From NCBI GenBank assembly GCA_904501835.1, contig CAJGBW010000014.1:1-32735 (forward strand): DNA of 32,735 bases, in the 5' to 3' direction. Below, piece after piece: positions 8,364 through 17,299 of the stretch. Origin of the DNA: an uncultured Bacteroidales bacterium. GTDB taxonomy: Bacteria; Bacteroidota; Bacteroidia; Bacteroidales; UBA932. Below the pieces are notes generated by a model. It was not told the DNA's origin. It worked only from the letters and a program-made list of their open reading frames with translations, and did no database searches. Each line of letters opens with the position of its first letter. Position 1 is the stretch's first letter. The translations under genes and the position numbers were made by a program.

Positions 8364-9784
8364 ATCTTCGACAAATAGAAAATAAAATCCTATCCCGGCT
8401 GGCCTTGATAAAGGGAGACAAGATGCTACTTCTGGTAGTCATCCTGTTATTCCTATTCTCCATCAACGCGGTCTTGTCTTCCGTATCCAAAATTGTAGCC
8501 ACCCCCACCTCGCGCATCAGCGTTTTGTTCACCCAACTTGTCGTTATTGCTTTCAGTGGGTTCTTGATCTTTGCCATCTACAAATATGGTTCCTTTAAAA
8601 GACTTATGAAATGGAGTCTTGTGGGATATATTTTCTCTCTATTTCTTCTCGTTTTCCTCTGTTTTCATTGCAGGATAGACGGGATCATGGAATCACAGAG
8701 AATCAATGACAGTTGGCGAACCATCCTGTTTTTCGGCAAAATACAAATTCACGTCTTCGAGGTGGTAAAAATCTTCTCCGTCATGTATATGGCGCTGATC
8801 ATGAATCGATTCCAAGAAGATGAACAAGTCTATCTCGAGAACCAAAGCGACGAAGAAATCCTGGCTGACAAAAGAGGATTCTGGATACTTCGGCATTGGG
8901 CCTATCATTTCCAGCAGGCATGGATTGACGCCCCCGGCACCAAAAGAGCCCTCTTTATCTATCTCCCTTTCGTGGCAACCTGCGGAATGGTATCCATGAG
9001 CAGTAACTCCAGCCTTATCATCATCGCTTTCGGAATGCTCGTCGCGCTCTACATTGGAGGATTTAGCCGCAAGAAACTCATCCTTTTCATCCTGACCTGT
9101 ATCATAGGCGGAGCCGGAATGATGGCAATCAAAAGTTCCAGCAGCGAGGGCAACTCGACCAACCGCGTGGAAACTTTGTTTTCGCGTCTCGATGCTTTTT
9201 TCACGCCCTACGATGAAGGCGTCGAAAAAATCATTGCCGAAATGCAAGGGAAAAACCCGACAAAAACCCAGACAGACCTTGACAATTACATAGACAAGAA
9301 CAGACAGGTACAGGGCGCCCGATTTGCCATACGCGAAGGCGGCATCAGTCCTTTGGGAAAACTTCCCGGAGGAAGCACGCAGAAATATGTGGTAATGAAT
9401 ATGTTCGGTGACTTTATGTTCTCTTTCATCTGTGAGGAATATGGCATTATCGGTGCTGTTTTCGTGCTGTTATTGTTTGGTTTCCTCATTGCGCGAGGGA
9501 CCAAGATTGCCGGCTATTGCAAGGAGGATTTCGCCCGTACCACAGTGGCGTCGCTGGTTATTTTGATAAGCGGTCAAGCCTTGCTGCATGTGCTTGTCAA
9601 TGTGGGTATTGTGCCCATGACCGGACAGACCCTGCCTCTTTTGAGTGACGGAAAAAGCGCCTTTGTTATGTTTAGTATCGGCTTGGGCGTGGTTCTCTGC
9701 GTTAGCCGTCTGGTTCGCGAAGAGATTGAGATGCAGGAAAGAGAAACGGAAACAGAAGAAGTAGAAACCAAGGGATTAGAATGA
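8360..9784 (+). CDS. ftsW: Septal peptidoglycan glycosyltransferase FtsW
   Basis: This is a SEDS-family polytopic membrane protein of 474 residues that polymerises lipid II for the septum with FtsI as partner. SEDS landmarks include a VEVVKIF-like membrane segment (here VFEVVKIFSVMYMALI), KLPGGSTQKYV, and MFGDFMFSFICEEYGIIG. Asp351 there aligns with the catalytic aspartate of the HTDFIFAxxxEExG motif. VPMTGQTLPLLSDGKSAFV replaces the usual PxTGxxLPFxSYGGSS motif, a form seen in Bacteroidetes FtsW. The tail after about residue 455 is strongly acidic. I chose ATG 8360 over an upstream in-frame TTG at 8351 because it makes an ATGA overlap with murD, the junction used throughout this operon. Confidence 0.94.
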   Translation: MNLRQIENKILSRLALIKGDKMLLLVVILLFLFSINAVLSSVSKIVATPTSRISVLFTQLVVIAFSGFLIFAIYKYGSFKRLMKWSLVGYIFSLFLLVFLCFHCRIDGIMESQRINDSWRTILFFGKIQIHVFEVVKIFSVMYMALIMNRFQEDEQVYLENQSDEEILADKRGFWILRHWAYHFQQAWIDAPGTKRALFIYLPFVATCGMVSMSSNSSLIIIAFGMLVALYIGGFSRKKLILFILTCIIGGAGMMAIKSSSSEGNSTNRVETLFSRLDAFFTPYDEGVEKIIAEMQGKNPTKTQTDLDNYIDKNRQVQGARFAIREGGISPLGKLPGGSTQKYVVMNMFGDFMFSFICEEYGIIGAVFVLLLFGFLIARGTKIAGYCKEDFARTTVASLVILISGQALLHVLVNVGIVPMTGQTLPLLSDGKSAFVMFSIGLGVVLCVSRLVREEIEMQERETETEEVETKGLE

Positions 9785-10908
9785 AAAAGATAAAAGCAAT
9801 CATCAGCGGTGGTGGCACCGGCGGACATATTTTTCCGGCCTTGTCGATTGCAGGGAAACTGATGGAAATGAATCCGGAAAATGAAATTCTGTTTGTCGGA
9901 GCAAACGGAAGAATGGAAATGGAAAAAGTTCCGGCTGCAGGCTACTCCATCATAGGGCTTGACATTCAGGGATTCCAGCGCAAAAATCTGCTAAAAAACC
10001 TGACGCTTCCTTATAAACTATGGAAAAGCCTGCGAAAAAGCCGCCGGATTATACGGGAGTTTCAGCCTGATATTGCTATCGGCGTCGGCGGATACGCCAG
10101 CGCAGCCCTCCTCATGGCTGCCACACAGATGAAAATACCCACGTTGATACAAGAGCAGAACGGCTTTGCCGGACTGACCAACAAGCTACTTGGAAAAAAG
10201 GCTGATAAAATTTGCGTCGCCTATGAGGGCATGGATCGTTTCTTCCCGGCAGACAAAATTATTTTTACCGGCAATCCGATTCGCAGCGACATGATTCCGG
10301 CCACCCCGGAGAGCAGACAAGAGGCTTGTGAGTACTATGGATTGTCGCCTGAAAGAAAAAAAATCTTGATTGTAGGCGGTAGTTTGGGAAGCCGTACGCT
10401 GAACGAAGCGGTTCTGGCATGGTTGGAGGAAGGCTGCCAAGGGAACGAAGAGGTGGAAATTTTGTGGCAATGCGGCAAATTCTACAAAAATGAAATCGAG
10501 CAAAAAATGCAGCAATATGAGGATATGCCTTGGCGCAAATTCATTCATTTCACTGATTTTATCGGGCGAATGGATTTGGCCTATGCCATGGCCGATGTTG
10601 TCATTTCGCGCAGTGGAGCTTGTAGTGTTTCTGAAATTTGCGCTTGCGCAAAAGCGTCAATTCTCGTACCTTCGCCCAATGTAACAGAAGACCACCAGAC
10701 ATTCAATGCGATGGCGCTCGTAAAAAACGGCGCCGCACAGCTCATACGCGATAATGAAGCGGTCGAAAAATTGATGCGGGCTACCCTTGGCCTGGTCAAT
10801 CAAGAAGAAAAAATCAAGGAAATGGAGCGCAATGCCCTGCTGCTCGCCCGTCCGGACGCCGCACAGACCATCGCGCAAGAGGCTTACAAATTGATGGAGA
10901 AAAAATGA
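9781..10908 (+). CDS. murG: UDP-N-acetylglucosamine--undecaprenyl-pyrophosphoryl-MurNAc-pentapeptide GlcNAc transferase MurG
   Basis: This 375-residue GT28 glycosyltransferase sits on the inner face of the cytoplasmic membrane and converts lipid I to lipid II. The N-terminal glycine loop ISGGGTGGHIFPALSIA is intact. GVGGYASAALLMAA and IQEQNGFAGLTNKLLG follow. The donor-binding domain carries IVGGSLGSRTLNEAV, VVISRSGACSVSEI (the usual RAGA is RSGA) and PNVTEDHQTFNAMALV. Length and motif order fit the family. The gene begins in an ATGA overlap with ftsW and ends in an ATGA overlap with murC. Confidence 0.97.
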   Translation: MKKIKAIISGGGTGGHIFPALSIAGKLMEMNPENEILFVGANGRMEMEKVPAAGYSIIGLDIQGFQRKNLLKNLTLPYKLWKSLRKSRRIIREFQPDIAIGVGGYASAALLMAATQMKIPTLIQEQNGFAGLTNKLLGKKADKICVAYEGMDRFFPADKIIFTGNPIRSDMIPATPESRQEACEYYGLSPERKKILIVGGSLGSRTLNEAVLAWLEEGCQGNEEVEILWQCGKFYKNEIEQKMQQYEDMPWRKFIHFTDFIGRMDLAYAMADVVISRSGACSVSEICACAKASILVPSPNVTEDHQTFNAMALVKNGAAQLIRDNEAVEKLMRATLGLVNQEEKIKEMERNALLLARPDAAQTIAQEAYKLMEKK

Positions 10909-12251
10909 AAAACGTATATTTCATAGGGATTGGCGGCATAGGAATGAGTGCAGGAGCCAGATACTTCAAAGCAAAAGGCTTTGCGGTATCGGGTTATGAC
11001 AAAACGCCCTCCGAATTGACTGGAGACTTGGAAAAAGAAGGCATCAGCGTCCATTACGAGGATGATATCAAACAGATTCCGACTGACGTAGAAAACACCT
11101 TGGTAGTCTATACACCTGCCATTCCGGGAGATTTAGAAGAGTTGCAATATGTAAAAAGCCACGGCTACCGCACTATCAAACGTTCGCGTATGTTGGGCGA
11201 AATCGCCAGAGGAATGCACTGTCTGGCCGTAGCCGGCACCCACGGAAAAACAACCACCAGCACTTTGTTGGGACATATCATGACAGAAAGCGGATTGGGT
11301 TGTAATGCCTTTTTAGGAGGAATCAGCAAGAACTACAATACAAACTTGCTGCTTTCCAACAGCAATTTCATTGTGGCAGAAGCGGATGAGTTTGACCGTT
11401 CTTTCCTCCAGCTTTTCCCCGAATACGCTGCCATCACAGCCATTGACGCCGACCATCTGGATATCTACGGAGATTTGGCTCATATTCAGGAGGCGTTCAA
11501 TGATTTTGCCGCCCAGGTAAGCAAACAGATTGTCGTAAAATACGGGGTAGAGATTGACAATAGCAAGACGAAGGCACAAGTTTTCAGCTATAGTTTTGAC
11601 GATGAGAGAGCGGATTACTACGCCAGCAATTTACGCAAAGACGAGTGTGGATATTTTGACTTTACGCTGGTCTATCCCGGTGGTAAAATTGAGAATTGCC
11701 GAGTAGGAATTCCGGGTTGGGTCAATGTGGAAAATGCCGTAGCCGCTTCTGCGCTGGCTCTCGCTGCGGGTGTAAAAGAAGAATCACTTCGCAAGGCGCT
11801 TCGTTCTTTCAGCGGCGTAAAACGCAGATTTGATTTGCACGTAAACCGCCCCGGATGTGCCTATATCGATGACTATGCCCACCACCCCAACGAGATTGCG
11901 GCGGCCATCAAAGCCATCCGTGATATGTTCCCCTCTCGCAAACTGACGGCCATTTTCCAGCCTCACCTCTATACGCGAACCCGTGATTTTGCCGTAGAGT
12001 TTGCCCAAGCCCTCAGTCAGGCAGACAAAGTGATCCTGCTGGATATCTACCCTGCCCGTGAGGAACCCATTCCGGGGGTAAGTTCGGAGATTATTTTTGA
12101 CAGAATCACAGCAAAAGAAAAATGCCTGATTAAAAAGGAGGAGCTGATGGGCGTGTTGGCAAAAGAAGAAAAAGACGTGTGGGTCAGTTTCGGTGCGGGA
12201 AACATTGACCGTTACGTTCCGGCAATAACAGCATTACTGACGAATGAATAA
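10905..12251 (+). CDS. murC: UDP-N-acetylmuramate--L-alanine ligase MurC
   Basis: This 448-residue cytoplasmic ligase attaches L-alanine to UDP-MurNAc, the first step of stem peptide synthesis. It opens with YFIGIGGIGMSAGARYF, the MurC nucleotide-sugar loop. The P-loop AGTHGKTTTSTL has Lys115. EADEFDRSFLQL and ITAIDADHLDIYG form the central catalytic region. The C-terminal domain has IDDYAHHPNEIAAAI, FQPHLYTRTRDF and LDIYPAREEPIPGV. All key residues are present. Its TAA lies eight bases into the start of ftsQ, so translation of the two is probably coupled. Confidence 0.97.
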   Translation: MKNVYFIGIGGIGMSAGARYFKAKGFAVSGYDKTPSELTGDLEKEGISVHYEDDIKQIPTDVENTLVVYTPAIPGDLEELQYVKSHGYRTIKRSRMLGEIARGMHCLAVAGTHGKTTTSTLLGHIMTESGLGCNAFLGGISKNYNTNLLLSNSNFIVAEADEFDRSFLQLFPEYAAITAIDADHLDIYGDLAHIQEAFNDFAAQVSKQIVVKYGVEIDNSKTKAQVFSYSFDDERADYYASNLRKDECGYFDFTLVYPGGKIENCRVGIPGWVNVENAVAASALALAAGVKEESLRKALRSFSGVKRRFDLHVNRPGCAYIDDYAHHPNEIAAAIKAIRDMFPSRKLTAIFQPHLYTRTRDFAVEFAQALSQADKVILLDIYPAREEPIPGVSSEIIFDRITAKEKCLIKKEELMGVLAKEEKDVWVSFGAGNIDRYVPAITALLTNE

Positions 12252-13004
12252 CATTGTAAAGTACATATTTGGCTCGATTGTTTCTCTGGCTTTCCTGCTT
12301 TGTATCGCCTTGTCCATCCACTCGGGAAAAGACTTGCGCGAGGGCATCGTGCTGCGACGTATCATCGTGGAAAATAACAGCGAGGAAGGGAAACGTTTCA
12401 TGTCAGAGTCGGATGTATTGAAACACCTCAACCAACAGTTCGGCCCCCTCATCGGGAAAAGATTGACGATATCAACCTCTATCACCTTGAATTAAGTCTG
12501 GATCGCAATACGGCCATTGAGAAAAGTCAGGTCTATGTAAAAAATGACAGTACCCTCCATATCAACATTCTTGAAAGACAGCCCATTCTTCGTTTTCAAC
12601 GCGGAGATAGTGGATTTTATTGTGACCGGAACGGGCATTTGTTTCCCTTGCAGTCCAATTATAGCGTCTGGGTACCCATCGTTGACGGAAACATTCCCAT
12701 TCGTTACGATGAAAAGTTAGGGAAAAAAGGTAAAAAATGGCTTGAAGAACTCATCTCTCTCCACCAATATCTGCAATCAAAGAAAGCATGGAGAGACCGA
12801 TGCAACCAATTTCATATAGCCTCTGACGGGCAACTGACTCTTTGCTTCGAGGGTTTCCATGAGCATTTCCTTTTCGGAGATTTCAAGAACAAGGAGAAAA
12901 AATTGGAGAAAATTGAAAAATACATCAGCAGCATCCGCCCTGTCGCTGAAAAAAAATATAAAAGTGTCAATGTCCAATTTAAGGGACAGATAATTTGTAA
13001 ATAG
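12244..13004 (+). pseudogene. ftsQ: Cell division protein FtsQ, interrupted by a single-base frameshift
   Basis: The ATG at 12244 opens a frame with an N-terminal membrane segment (about residues 5-24) and the start of a POTRA domain. The frame ends at 12495 after an out-of-family tail. From about 12459 the next frame continues the same protein (KIDDINLYHLELSLDRN, then LHINILERQPILRFQ) to 13004. The switch lies in GGGAAAAG at 12454-12461: one more A would give IGKKIDDI and a 253-residue FtsQ of normal size. The downstream half has no ATG of its own and no separate role as a gene. FtsQ normally bridges FtsL/FtsB to the early divisome and is expected to be essential, so a sequencing or assembly error is the first explanation. 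A true mutation or a recoding event is possible. Place between murC and ftsA confirms identity. Confidence 0.85.
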
Positions 13005-13006
13005 TT

Positions 13007-14467
13007 ATGGATAATAAACATTTCGTTGCCATCGATGCGGGTAGTTCCAAAATCGCCCTGGCTGTCGGATACGAAATTGACGGTAATTTCTCCGTGAATT
13101 ACTATAAGACGATACCTTCCATCGGTATCAGCAAAGGACGTGTCCAAAATGTTCAGCACGCCTCTGACGCCATCCGCTCCCTGCTCAACGACGCAAAAAA
13201 CGAACTTGAGCTGGATATCAAATGCGCCGTAGCCAATTTCCCCAACTATCCCATTCAGCAGGTTGAATGTATCAGTAAGATAGACAGGGATGATACCATC
13301 GTCAGACGGGAGGACATTGACATTCTTATCAAAAATGCAGAACAGGACGCGGTAGAAAAAGCGACGGAACAGGGTAAAATGATAGTCTATGACTGCGTCG
13401 CCCAATCCTATTCCGATGGCTATGATTTTCAGATTGCTGAAGATGATATTGAAGGTCGCTTCTGCGAAATGATTGAGGGAAACTTCCTGGTTTGTTTAGG
13501 AAAGGAAAATCCCGTAAACATATTAGATAACACATTGGGAATGAGCGATTTAACACCCATTAAAAAATATTTTACCCCGCAACTCGCCGGAAGAATGGTG
13601 CTGGACAAAAGCGACCGTGAAAACGGAGTGGCCTTGGTGGACATCGGTGGAAATGTGACCAGCGTGAGCATTTTTACCGGAGATATTTTGCGTTATTTCG
13701 ATTCCATTCCTTTCGGCGGTAACAATATCACTTCCGATATCCGGCAAGAATGTGGTATCTCCGAAGGCCTGGCGGAAAACATAAAGAAAGCCTATGGTAT
13801 CTGCTGCCCCAACCGTTTGCTGAACATGGGCGATAAATCCCTGCGTATCAAGCTAAAAGATGCGACCCGAACCAAAGAAGTCTGGGTGAAATATATTTCC
13901 GAAATCGTAACCGCCCGCATGGAAGAAATTTTTGAAGCGGTCTTGTATATGATTGAAAAAAGCGGCTTTTCGGATGAACTTCGCAGCGGCATTGTGCTCA
14001 CCGGCGGTGGAGCCATGTTGTGTAACTGCACCAAACTGCTCTCTGAAATGTCCGGATATTCCATAAGATTGGGCAAAATCAGAAAAAGATTTGGAAACAT
14101 GCCCCCTGAATGCCTTCAGACAGATGCCGTAAACTGCCTTTCTATGCTGTATGCCGCCAGGGAATTGCAACAAGTACAATTTGTATATGACCCGAACGAA
14201 CCGCGCATCACGGCCATTGACAATGAGAGCACGGAAAATGTCTTCAATCCGAAGACTGTAGAGGAAAAACCTCGCCCGGTAGAAAGTACGTTTAGGCCCA
14301 ACAAATTCTTTTCACGAGAAAATAAAGTTCGAAAACCGACTGAGGAAAAAGCAGTAAGCCCTCAAAAACCGAATTTTATCGGTAAAATTATGGATAAAGT
14401 ACTGGATACTGACGAAGAGAAAAGCGAGAAAAAAGCGGACCAGCTTTTTAATGATAGTTTATTTTAA
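13007..14467 (+). CDS. ftsA: Cell division protein FtsA
   Basis: This 486-residue actin-like ATPase tethers FtsZ to the membrane. The phosphate-1 loop AIDAGSSKIALAVG is at residues 8-21. The phosphate-2 loop reads VDIGGNVTSVSIF (211-223), with an asparagine where a third glycine is more usual. The family-typical IPFGGNNITSDI and LTGGGAMLCNC follow. After about residue 390 the sequence becomes a charged linker. A short amphipathic stretch, NFIGKIMDKVLD, near residue 460 is the likely membrane-targeting helix; it is followed by a further acidic and lysine-rich tail. ATG 13007 is two bases after the ftsQ stop, and the stop overlaps the ftsZ ATG by one base. Confidence 0.95.
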   Translation: MDNKHFVAIDAGSSKIALAVGYEIDGNFSVNYYKTIPSIGISKGRVQNVQHASDAIRSLLNDAKNELELDIKCAVANFPNYPIQQVECISKIDRDDTIVRREDIDILIKNAEQDAVEKATEQGKMIVYDCVAQSYSDGYDFQIAEDDIEGRFCEMIEGNFLVCLGKENPVNILDNTLGMSDLTPIKKYFTPQLAGRMVLDKSDRENGVALVDIGGNVTSVSIFTGDILRYFDSIPFGGNNITSDIRQECGISEGLAENIKKAYGICCPNRLLNMGDKSLRIKLKDATRTKEVWVKYISEIVTARMEEIFEAVLYMIEKSGFSDELRSGIVLTGGGAMLCNCTKLLSEMSGYSIRLGKIRKRFGNMPPECLQTDAVNCLSMLYAARELQQVQFVYDPNEPRITAIDNESTENVFNPKTVEEKPRPVESTFRPNKFFSRENKVRKPTEEKAVSPQKPNFIGKIMDKVLDTDEEKSEKKADQLFNDSLF

Positions 14468-15738
14468 TGAAAGATAGAGCCATGAACAATGATTATATAG
14501 ACGATGACTTTATAACTCCCGACGATTGGAAACCCAACGACAAGATGATTAAAGTCATCGGCGTCGGTGGTTGTGGATGTAACGCAGTCACCTATATGTA
14601 CAACCAACAGATTGAGGGCTGTACTTTCATCGTGTGTAATACAGACGCACAGTCGCTTGAACCGAGCAATGTGCCCATCAAATTACGCCTTGGAGAGGGA
14701 TTGGGCGCGGGAACCGACCACATAAAAGGAAGAAATTGCGCGATCAACTCCCAGAGCGAAATTGAGGCAAGAGTCTTGGGCAGCGAGACCAAAATGCTCT
14801 TTATCACGGCCGGCATGGGTGGCGGTACCGGAACAGGTGCGGCGCCTATTATCGCCAAAATGGCAAAAGACAAAGGGATTCTGACCGTAGCGGTCGTAAC
14901 CCTTCCCTTCAAGAATGAGCGAAACGGCTCTTACGCCAAAGCGGTGGACGGAGTGAAGGAATTGCAGAAAAATGTGGATTCGCTCATCATCATTGACAAT
15001 GAAAAATTAGCTTCGGTCTATAAGAACGAACTCTTGCAAAACGGCTTTCCCAAATCGGACGAGATATTGGCTACAGCGGTTCGAGGCATTACAGAAATCA
15101 TCAAGATCAGCGGTTACAAAAACGTGGACTTTGAGGACGTTAAAACCATTATGCAGAATAGTGGAGTCGCTTTGATGGGAAGTGGAGAGGGATGCGGAGA
15201 AAAGCGTTTGGAAGAGGCTGTAAACAAAGCGTTGAACTCCCCTCTATTGTACGATTTTGAGCTCAAGACCTCTCAACGTGCATTGGTAAACATCACCGTT
15301 CCTTATAGCGACCAAGGCATTACCATGGAGGATTTGACCAAACTCAATGAGATGATCGGCGAACACATCGGTGATCCCTCCAAATACAAACAGGGTATTG
15401 TCTATAATTCCGACCCGGAGTGGGGTGACAAGGTGCGTGTTACCATCATTGCCACCGGTTTCAAAATGACGCGTTTGAGTGAAGTGATTGGAGAAAACAG
15501 GGGTAATATCATCGATATCCATGAGGATTTTGTCTATATTCCGGAACAGCACATACACGAAGAATCAGACTCTCCGTATGAAGAAATGGAAAAAATCGGT
15601 TTCAACACCATCTCCAACGAAAAGAAATTCCAGCACTTCAGTGAGGCCCCGGCTTTGTACACAAACAACGCAACAGAGAAACAGAAATTAGAATCTATCC
15701 CGGCCATTCGCCGCAGAAGCAGTAAGAAAGAAAATTAA
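14467..15738 (+). CDS. ftsZ: Cell division protein FtsZ
   Basis: This 423-residue tubulin-like GTPase polymerises into the Z-ring. The GTP-binding signature GGGTGTG is at residues 118-124. The T7 loop NVDFEDVKTIM supplies Asp221 and Asp224, equivalent to E. coli Asp209 and Asp212. A variable linker ends in KLESIPAIRRR, resembling the IPAFLRR tail that binds FtsA. Two sites differ from the norm. The first glycine loop is GVGGCGCNAV instead of GGGGxNAV. The loop that usually reads PFxFEGxxR is PFKNERNGS, so serine 155 stands where E. coli has Arg143. The start at 14467 (overlapping the ftsA TAA) is preferred; a second in-frame ATG is at 14482. gltX follows after 4 bases. Confidence 0.96.
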   Translation: MKDRAMNNDYIDDDFITPDDWKPNDKMIKVIGVGGCGCNAVTYMYNQQIEGCTFIVCNTDAQSLEPSNVPIKLRLGEGLGAGTDHIKGRNCAINSQSEIEARVLGSETKMLFITAGMGGGTGTGAAPIIAKMAKDKGILTVAVVTLPFKNERNGSYAKAVDGVKELQKNVDSLIIIDNEKLASVYKNELLQNGFPKSDEILATAVRGITEIIKISGYKNVDFEDVKTIMQNSGVALMGSGEGCGEKRLEEAVNKALNSPLLYDFELKTSQRALVNITVPYSDQGITMEDLTKLNEMIGEHIGDPSKYKQGIVYNSDPEWGDKVRVTIIATGFKMTRLSEVIGENRGNIIDIHEDFVYIPEQHIHEESDSPYEEMEKIGFNTISNEKKFQHFSEAPALYTNNATEKQKLESIPAIRRRSSKKEN

Positions 15739-15742
15739 AGAT

Positions 15743-17299
15743 ATGGAAAGAAGAACTCGAGTAAGATTTGCCCCCTCACCGACAGGTCCCCTGCACATGG
15801 GTGGCGTACGTACAGCCCTTTATAACTATCTCTATGCCAAACAGCGTGGAGGTGATTTTATTTTGAGAATTGAGGATACGGACTCTCATCGTTTTGTTCC
15901 GGGTGCGGAAGAATATATCATTGAAGCCCTCTCCTGGTGTGGTATCAGACCGGATGAAGGTGTGGATGAGCAAGGAAAGGTTGTCAGTGAGCGCAGCGAG
16001 AAACACCCGCACGCGCCTTACCGCCAAAGCGAAAGAAAACCTATCTACCGTCAATATGCGGAACAACTGGTCAAAGGCGGATATGCCTATTATGCGTTTG
16101 ACAGCGCAGAAGAACTGGCAGCCATGCGTGCGGAAATGGAGGGAAAGGGACAGACCTTTATCTACAATTATGCTACACGCGGACAGCTTCGCAACTCGCT
16201 GACATTGTCCGAGGAGGAGTGCGCGCGTTTGTTGGAAGAGAAAAATGACTGGACCATCCGTTTCAAAATGCCCGAAAACAGGGTGGTAGCGATGGATGAT
16301 ATGATACGCGGCCATGTGGAGGTCAATACCAACACCTTGGATGACAAGGTATTGTGGAAAAAAGCTGATTGCCTGCCGACCTACCACCTTGCCAATATTG
16401 TGGATGACCACCTAATGGAAATCAGTGAGGTAATTCGTGGAGAGGAGTGGCTTCCCTCTTTGCCTCTGCACTATCTTTTGTATGAGGCCTTTGGCTGGCA
16501 GGACAGCATGCCGCGATTTGCTCACCTTTCCTTGCTGCTCAAACCTGATGGAAAGGGCAAACTCAGCAAACGCGACGGTGATAAAATGGGCTTCCCCGTA
16601 TTCCCTCTGAAATGGGTAAACCCTGAGGGAGAGGTTTCGCGTGGCTATCGTGAGGATGGTTATTTCCCCGAGGCATTCGTTAATTTGCTGGCCATGTTGG
16701 GCTGGAATCCCGGCGATGAAAGAGAACTCTTCAGCTTGGAAGAGTTGGTGGAGGCTTTCTCTATCGAGCGCATCGTAAAAAGTGGTGCACGCTTCAACCC
16801 GGATAAAGCGAAGTGGTACAACAAAGAGTATTTGCGCAAACGCGATGACGAAAGTCTGTGCGAGGACTTCATGCCTATTTTGGCTGAAAAAGGGGTTCAG
16901 GCAGACAAAGATTATGTGCTTCGCGTCGTGAAATTGATTAAGGAAAGGGCGACTTTCGTACAGGATTTCTGGAGCATTGCTTCTTATCTTTTTGTCGCTC
17001 CTACCGACTATGCGGAAAAGGACGTTGCCAAATTCTGGAAAGAGGAAAACTACAGTCTGGCTTTGCAGGTGGCGGATTTCATTTCTTCTTATGACAAAGC
17101 CTTGATTAAAGAAGAGTTTGAAGTGGCGGTCGAAGAATTTATCAGAAGCCGCGAATGGCCTATGGGCAAAGTCATGAACTGTCTGCGTCTGGCCTTGGTG
17201 GGCGCCTCAAGCGGTTTGGGCATTGCGGATATCGTATGTCTGATTGGGCTTGAAGAGTTCTCTCGCCGTGTAGCTGCCGCAAAAGCAACTCTTTGCTAA
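15743..17299 (+). CDS. gltX: Glutamate--tRNA ligase
   Basis: This 518-residue class I aminoacyl-tRNA synthetase charges tRNA-Glu. The HIGH-type motif is in APSPTGPLHMGG (residues 10-21), followed by ILRIEDTD. The KMSKS-type motif is KLSKR at 273-277. The region around 210-240 has YHLANIVDDHLMEIS and VIRGEEWLPS, typical of GltX rather than GlnRS. The C-terminal third forms the anticodon-binding helical domain. It is the discriminating-type layout and length seen in Bacteroidetes. Only 4 bases separate it from ftsZ and there is no terminator, so it is probably co-transcribed with the dcw genes. Its TAA overlaps the truB ATG by one base. Confidence 0.96.
   Translation: MERRTRVRFAPSPTGPLHMGGVRTALYNYLYAKQRGGDFILRIEDTDSHRFVPGAEEYIIEALSWCGIRPDEGVDEQGKVVSERSEKHPHAPYRQSERKPIYRQYAEQLVKGGYAYYAFDSAEELAAMRAEMEGKGQTFIYNYATRGQLRNSLTLSEEECARLLEEKNDWTIRFKMPENRVVAMDDMIRGHVEVNTNTLDDKVLWKKADCLPTYHLANIVDDHLMEISEVIRGEEWLPSLPLHYLLYEAFGWQDSMPRFAHLSLLLKPDGKGKLSKRDGDKMGFPVFPLKWVNPEGEVSRGYREDGYFPEAFVNLLAMLGWNPGDERELFSLEELVEAFSIERIVKSGARFNPDKAKWYNKEYLRKRDDESLCEDFMPILAEKGVQADKDYVLRVVKLIKERATFVQDFWSIASYLFVAPTDYAEKDVAKFWKEENYSLALQVADFISSYDKALIKEEFEVAVEEFIRSREWPMGKVMNCLRLALVGASSGLGIADIVCLIGLEEFSRRVAAAKATLC

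Noticed and set aside
12454..12461. Programmed -1 frameshift in ftsQ
   Set aside because: GGGAAAAG does not form an X-XXY-YYZ heptamer in the zero frame, and I saw no obvious downstream stimulatory hairpin; kept only as a remote alternative.
12639..13004. Downstream half of ftsQ as a separate gene
   Set aside because: It can only start at TTG, begins in the middle of the FtsQ fold, and the preceding codons in the same frame continue FtsQ back to the frameshift.
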